From positions 33,801 to 57,257 of the forward strand of contig CAJUPF010000010.1 in assembly GCA_910588565.1 (NCBI GenBank): DNA of 23,457 nt, given 5' to 3'. Shown here one piece after another: positions 22,217 to 23,457 of this stretch. The DNA is from an uncultured Lachnospiraceae bacterium (GTDB taxonomy: Bacteria; Bacillota; Clostridia; Lachnospirales; Lachnospiraceae). A program made the translations under genes and the position numbers. Below the pieces are notes generated by a model. The model saw only the letters and a program-made list of their open reading frames with translations, did no database searches and was not told where the DNA came from. Each line of letters opens with the position of its first letter. Position 1 is the first letter of the stretch.

Positions 22217-23457
22217 ATGAAACTCATAAAGCAGATGAACAAATGGAATTTGAAAAAGAAGATCACCTTTTTTCTGACGCTTATGATGTTGGTGACATCT
22301 GTTGTGATTATGATGCTTTCTACGATATCAGCGGTCTATTACATGACGAAACAGGCGAAAGAGATGGCGAGAAGCCAGCTTAGTACGATTGTCTCCGGTT
22401 ATGACGATACGTTAAAGCAATATCAGGAACTTGCTATCGCAATGGTAATTGAGCCAAATGTGCAGAGATATTGTAAAAATTCCTCTGATATGGGAAAGGA
22501 ATATGAGCTGGCGTCGGGGAGCGTTTACAGTTATCTTACGAATATGCTGAATGTCAGGAATAATCTGAATTTTGCCGTAGTGGAAAAAGAATCCTCCCAC
22601 CGCTACGTTTATAAAGGAAACAGCAGTGTAATTGATGCAAAGTTCGATCTGGCATATCAAAAAGATTATAAGGACAGTCTGTCTGTAAAGGAAGGAAGCA
22701 GCGTGCGGATCAGCTTTGGAAACCGTTATTTCCGCGATGGAAAATATACGCTGACGCTGTATCATCCGGTTTATTCCACGGATATAATCAATGAAAAACT
22801 GGGAATGCTTGTACTTAACTTAGATGACAGCCTGGCAGCGCAATTGCACGAAGAAGGCTTAAAGCAGATGAATTCAGAGCTGTTTTTAATGGACTGCAAC
22901 GGGAAAATTGTATCGATTTCCAACCGGGAGCGGATCGGGGAACGGGTTGCATATGCCGATCAGATTCAGGATGGCAGCGGAAGTTTTCAGAAAAATGGAT
23001 TTTTAATTAATTATCAGAAGGTAGGGAACTGGAATTACTATCTGATCCATGAGATCTCTGTATTTGAGCTTTATAAAGACAGCATCCGGGTGATGCTGCT
23101 GTTGCTGGCGGTATCGCTTGCTATGACACTGTTTTCAATTGTGATACTGCGCAAAATGATCAATTCCTTTTACGAGCCGTTGAACCGGGTAGTAAACGCC
23201 ATGGATGATGTGGCGGAAGGTAAACTTGACGAGCGGATTGAGATACGGAGCATGGATGCGGACAGCAGGAAGCTTGCGGAAGGCTTTAATGATATGATGG
23301 ATCGGATCGACGCCCTGATGGAACAGGTTAAGTTAGAACAGCATCAGATTGAGCAGATCAGTTTTAATGCCCTGTATGCCCAGATTAAGCCGCATTTTCT
23401 GTATAATACCTTAGAAAGCATACACTGGCAGGCGGTGGCGGACGGCAATAAAGAAAT
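22217..23457 (+). CDS. YesM-type sensor histidine kinase (partial, cut by window end)
   Basis: A membrane sensor kinase whose last part lies outside the window; 413 codons are visible and open. A first membrane helix (about 14-42) is followed by a large extracellular sensor region (about 43-288). A second helix follows (about 290-313, RVMLLLLAVSLAMTLFSIVIL), then a HAMP-like linker and the His_kinase box with H393 in AQIKPHFLYNTLESI. This is the phosphorylated histidine of the LytS/YesM class. Kinases of this type normally pair with an AraC-type response regulator, expected just downstream, and control nearby carbohydrate uptake genes. The start ATG has an AGGGGG site and lies 31 bp after the second permease, so it may be co-transcribed with the transporter. 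Confidence 0.93.
   Translation, partial: MKLIKQMNKWNLKKKITFFLTLMMLVTSVVIMMLSTISAVYYMTKQAKEMARSQLSTIVSGYDDTLKQYQELAIAMVIEPNVQRYCKNSSDMGKEYELASGSVYSYLTNMLNVRNNLNFAVVEKESSHRYVYKGNSSVIDAKFDLAYQKDYKDSLSVKEGSSVRISFGNRYFRDGKYTLTLYHPVYSTDIINEKLGMLVLNLDDSLAAQLHEEGLKQMNSELFLMDCNGKIVSISNRERIGERVAYADQIQDGSGSFQKNGFLINYQKVGNWNYYLIHEISVFELYKDSIRVMLLLLAVSLAMTLFSIVILRKMINSFYEPLNRVVNAMDDVAEGKLDERIEIRSMDADSRKLAEGFNDMMDRIDALMEQVKLEQHQIEQISFNALYAQIKPHFLYNTLESIHWQAVADGNKE

Overview
The window looks like a chromosomal segment of a Gram-positive gut anaerobe of the Clostridia, most likely Lachnospiraceae. This is inferred from moderate GC, strong AGGAGG-type ribosome sites, TTG starts, the radical-SAM/DUF2344/RNase G gene run, and the FN3-like plus Big_2-like tail of the large secreted protein. 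No species can be named from sequence alone.

Positions 1-4661 are one end of a type III (probably III-A) CRISPR locus: 27 visible 36-bp repeats whose last 12 nt (GGGGACGGAAAC) match the Streptococcus thermophilus Csm repeat end as I recall it, followed by cas1, cas2 and a CARF-HEPN csm6. The repeats decay at the cas1 side, so the leader and any csm effector genes should lie left of the window. The spacers carry the most interesting signal. Several are antisense to ribosome-binding sites, two overlap across a gene junction of one target, two are diverged versions of one target, and one is probably duplicated.

Positions 4662-6105 hold a 112-bp transposase-less element with 18-bp inverted ends and a 9-bp target duplication, then a frameshifted Rpn/PD-(D/E)XK transposase-like pseudogene closed by a clear terminator.

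Positions 6198-11365 are housekeeping: a B12-binding radical SAM protein, a DUF2344 protein and ribonuclease G/E in an overlapping run, then a zinc-ribbon membrane protein and a metallophosphoesterase. A second transposase-less element (142 bp, 8-bp target duplication) sits exactly in the stop codon of the RNase gene and separates it from the zinc-ribbon gene.

Positions 11629 to the end form a carbohydrate-use locus: a 1707-residue secreted protein with two GH93-like Asp-box propellers and two trefoil-like domains, a GH120 beta-xylosidase, a sugar-binding lipoprotein with two CUT1-type permeases (no ATPase), and the start of a YesM-type sensor kinase cut by the window end. Together they suggest secreted cleavage of an arabinose/xylose-containing glycan, uptake of oligosaccharides, intracellular xylosidase action and two-component control. 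The substrate is inferred, not shown.
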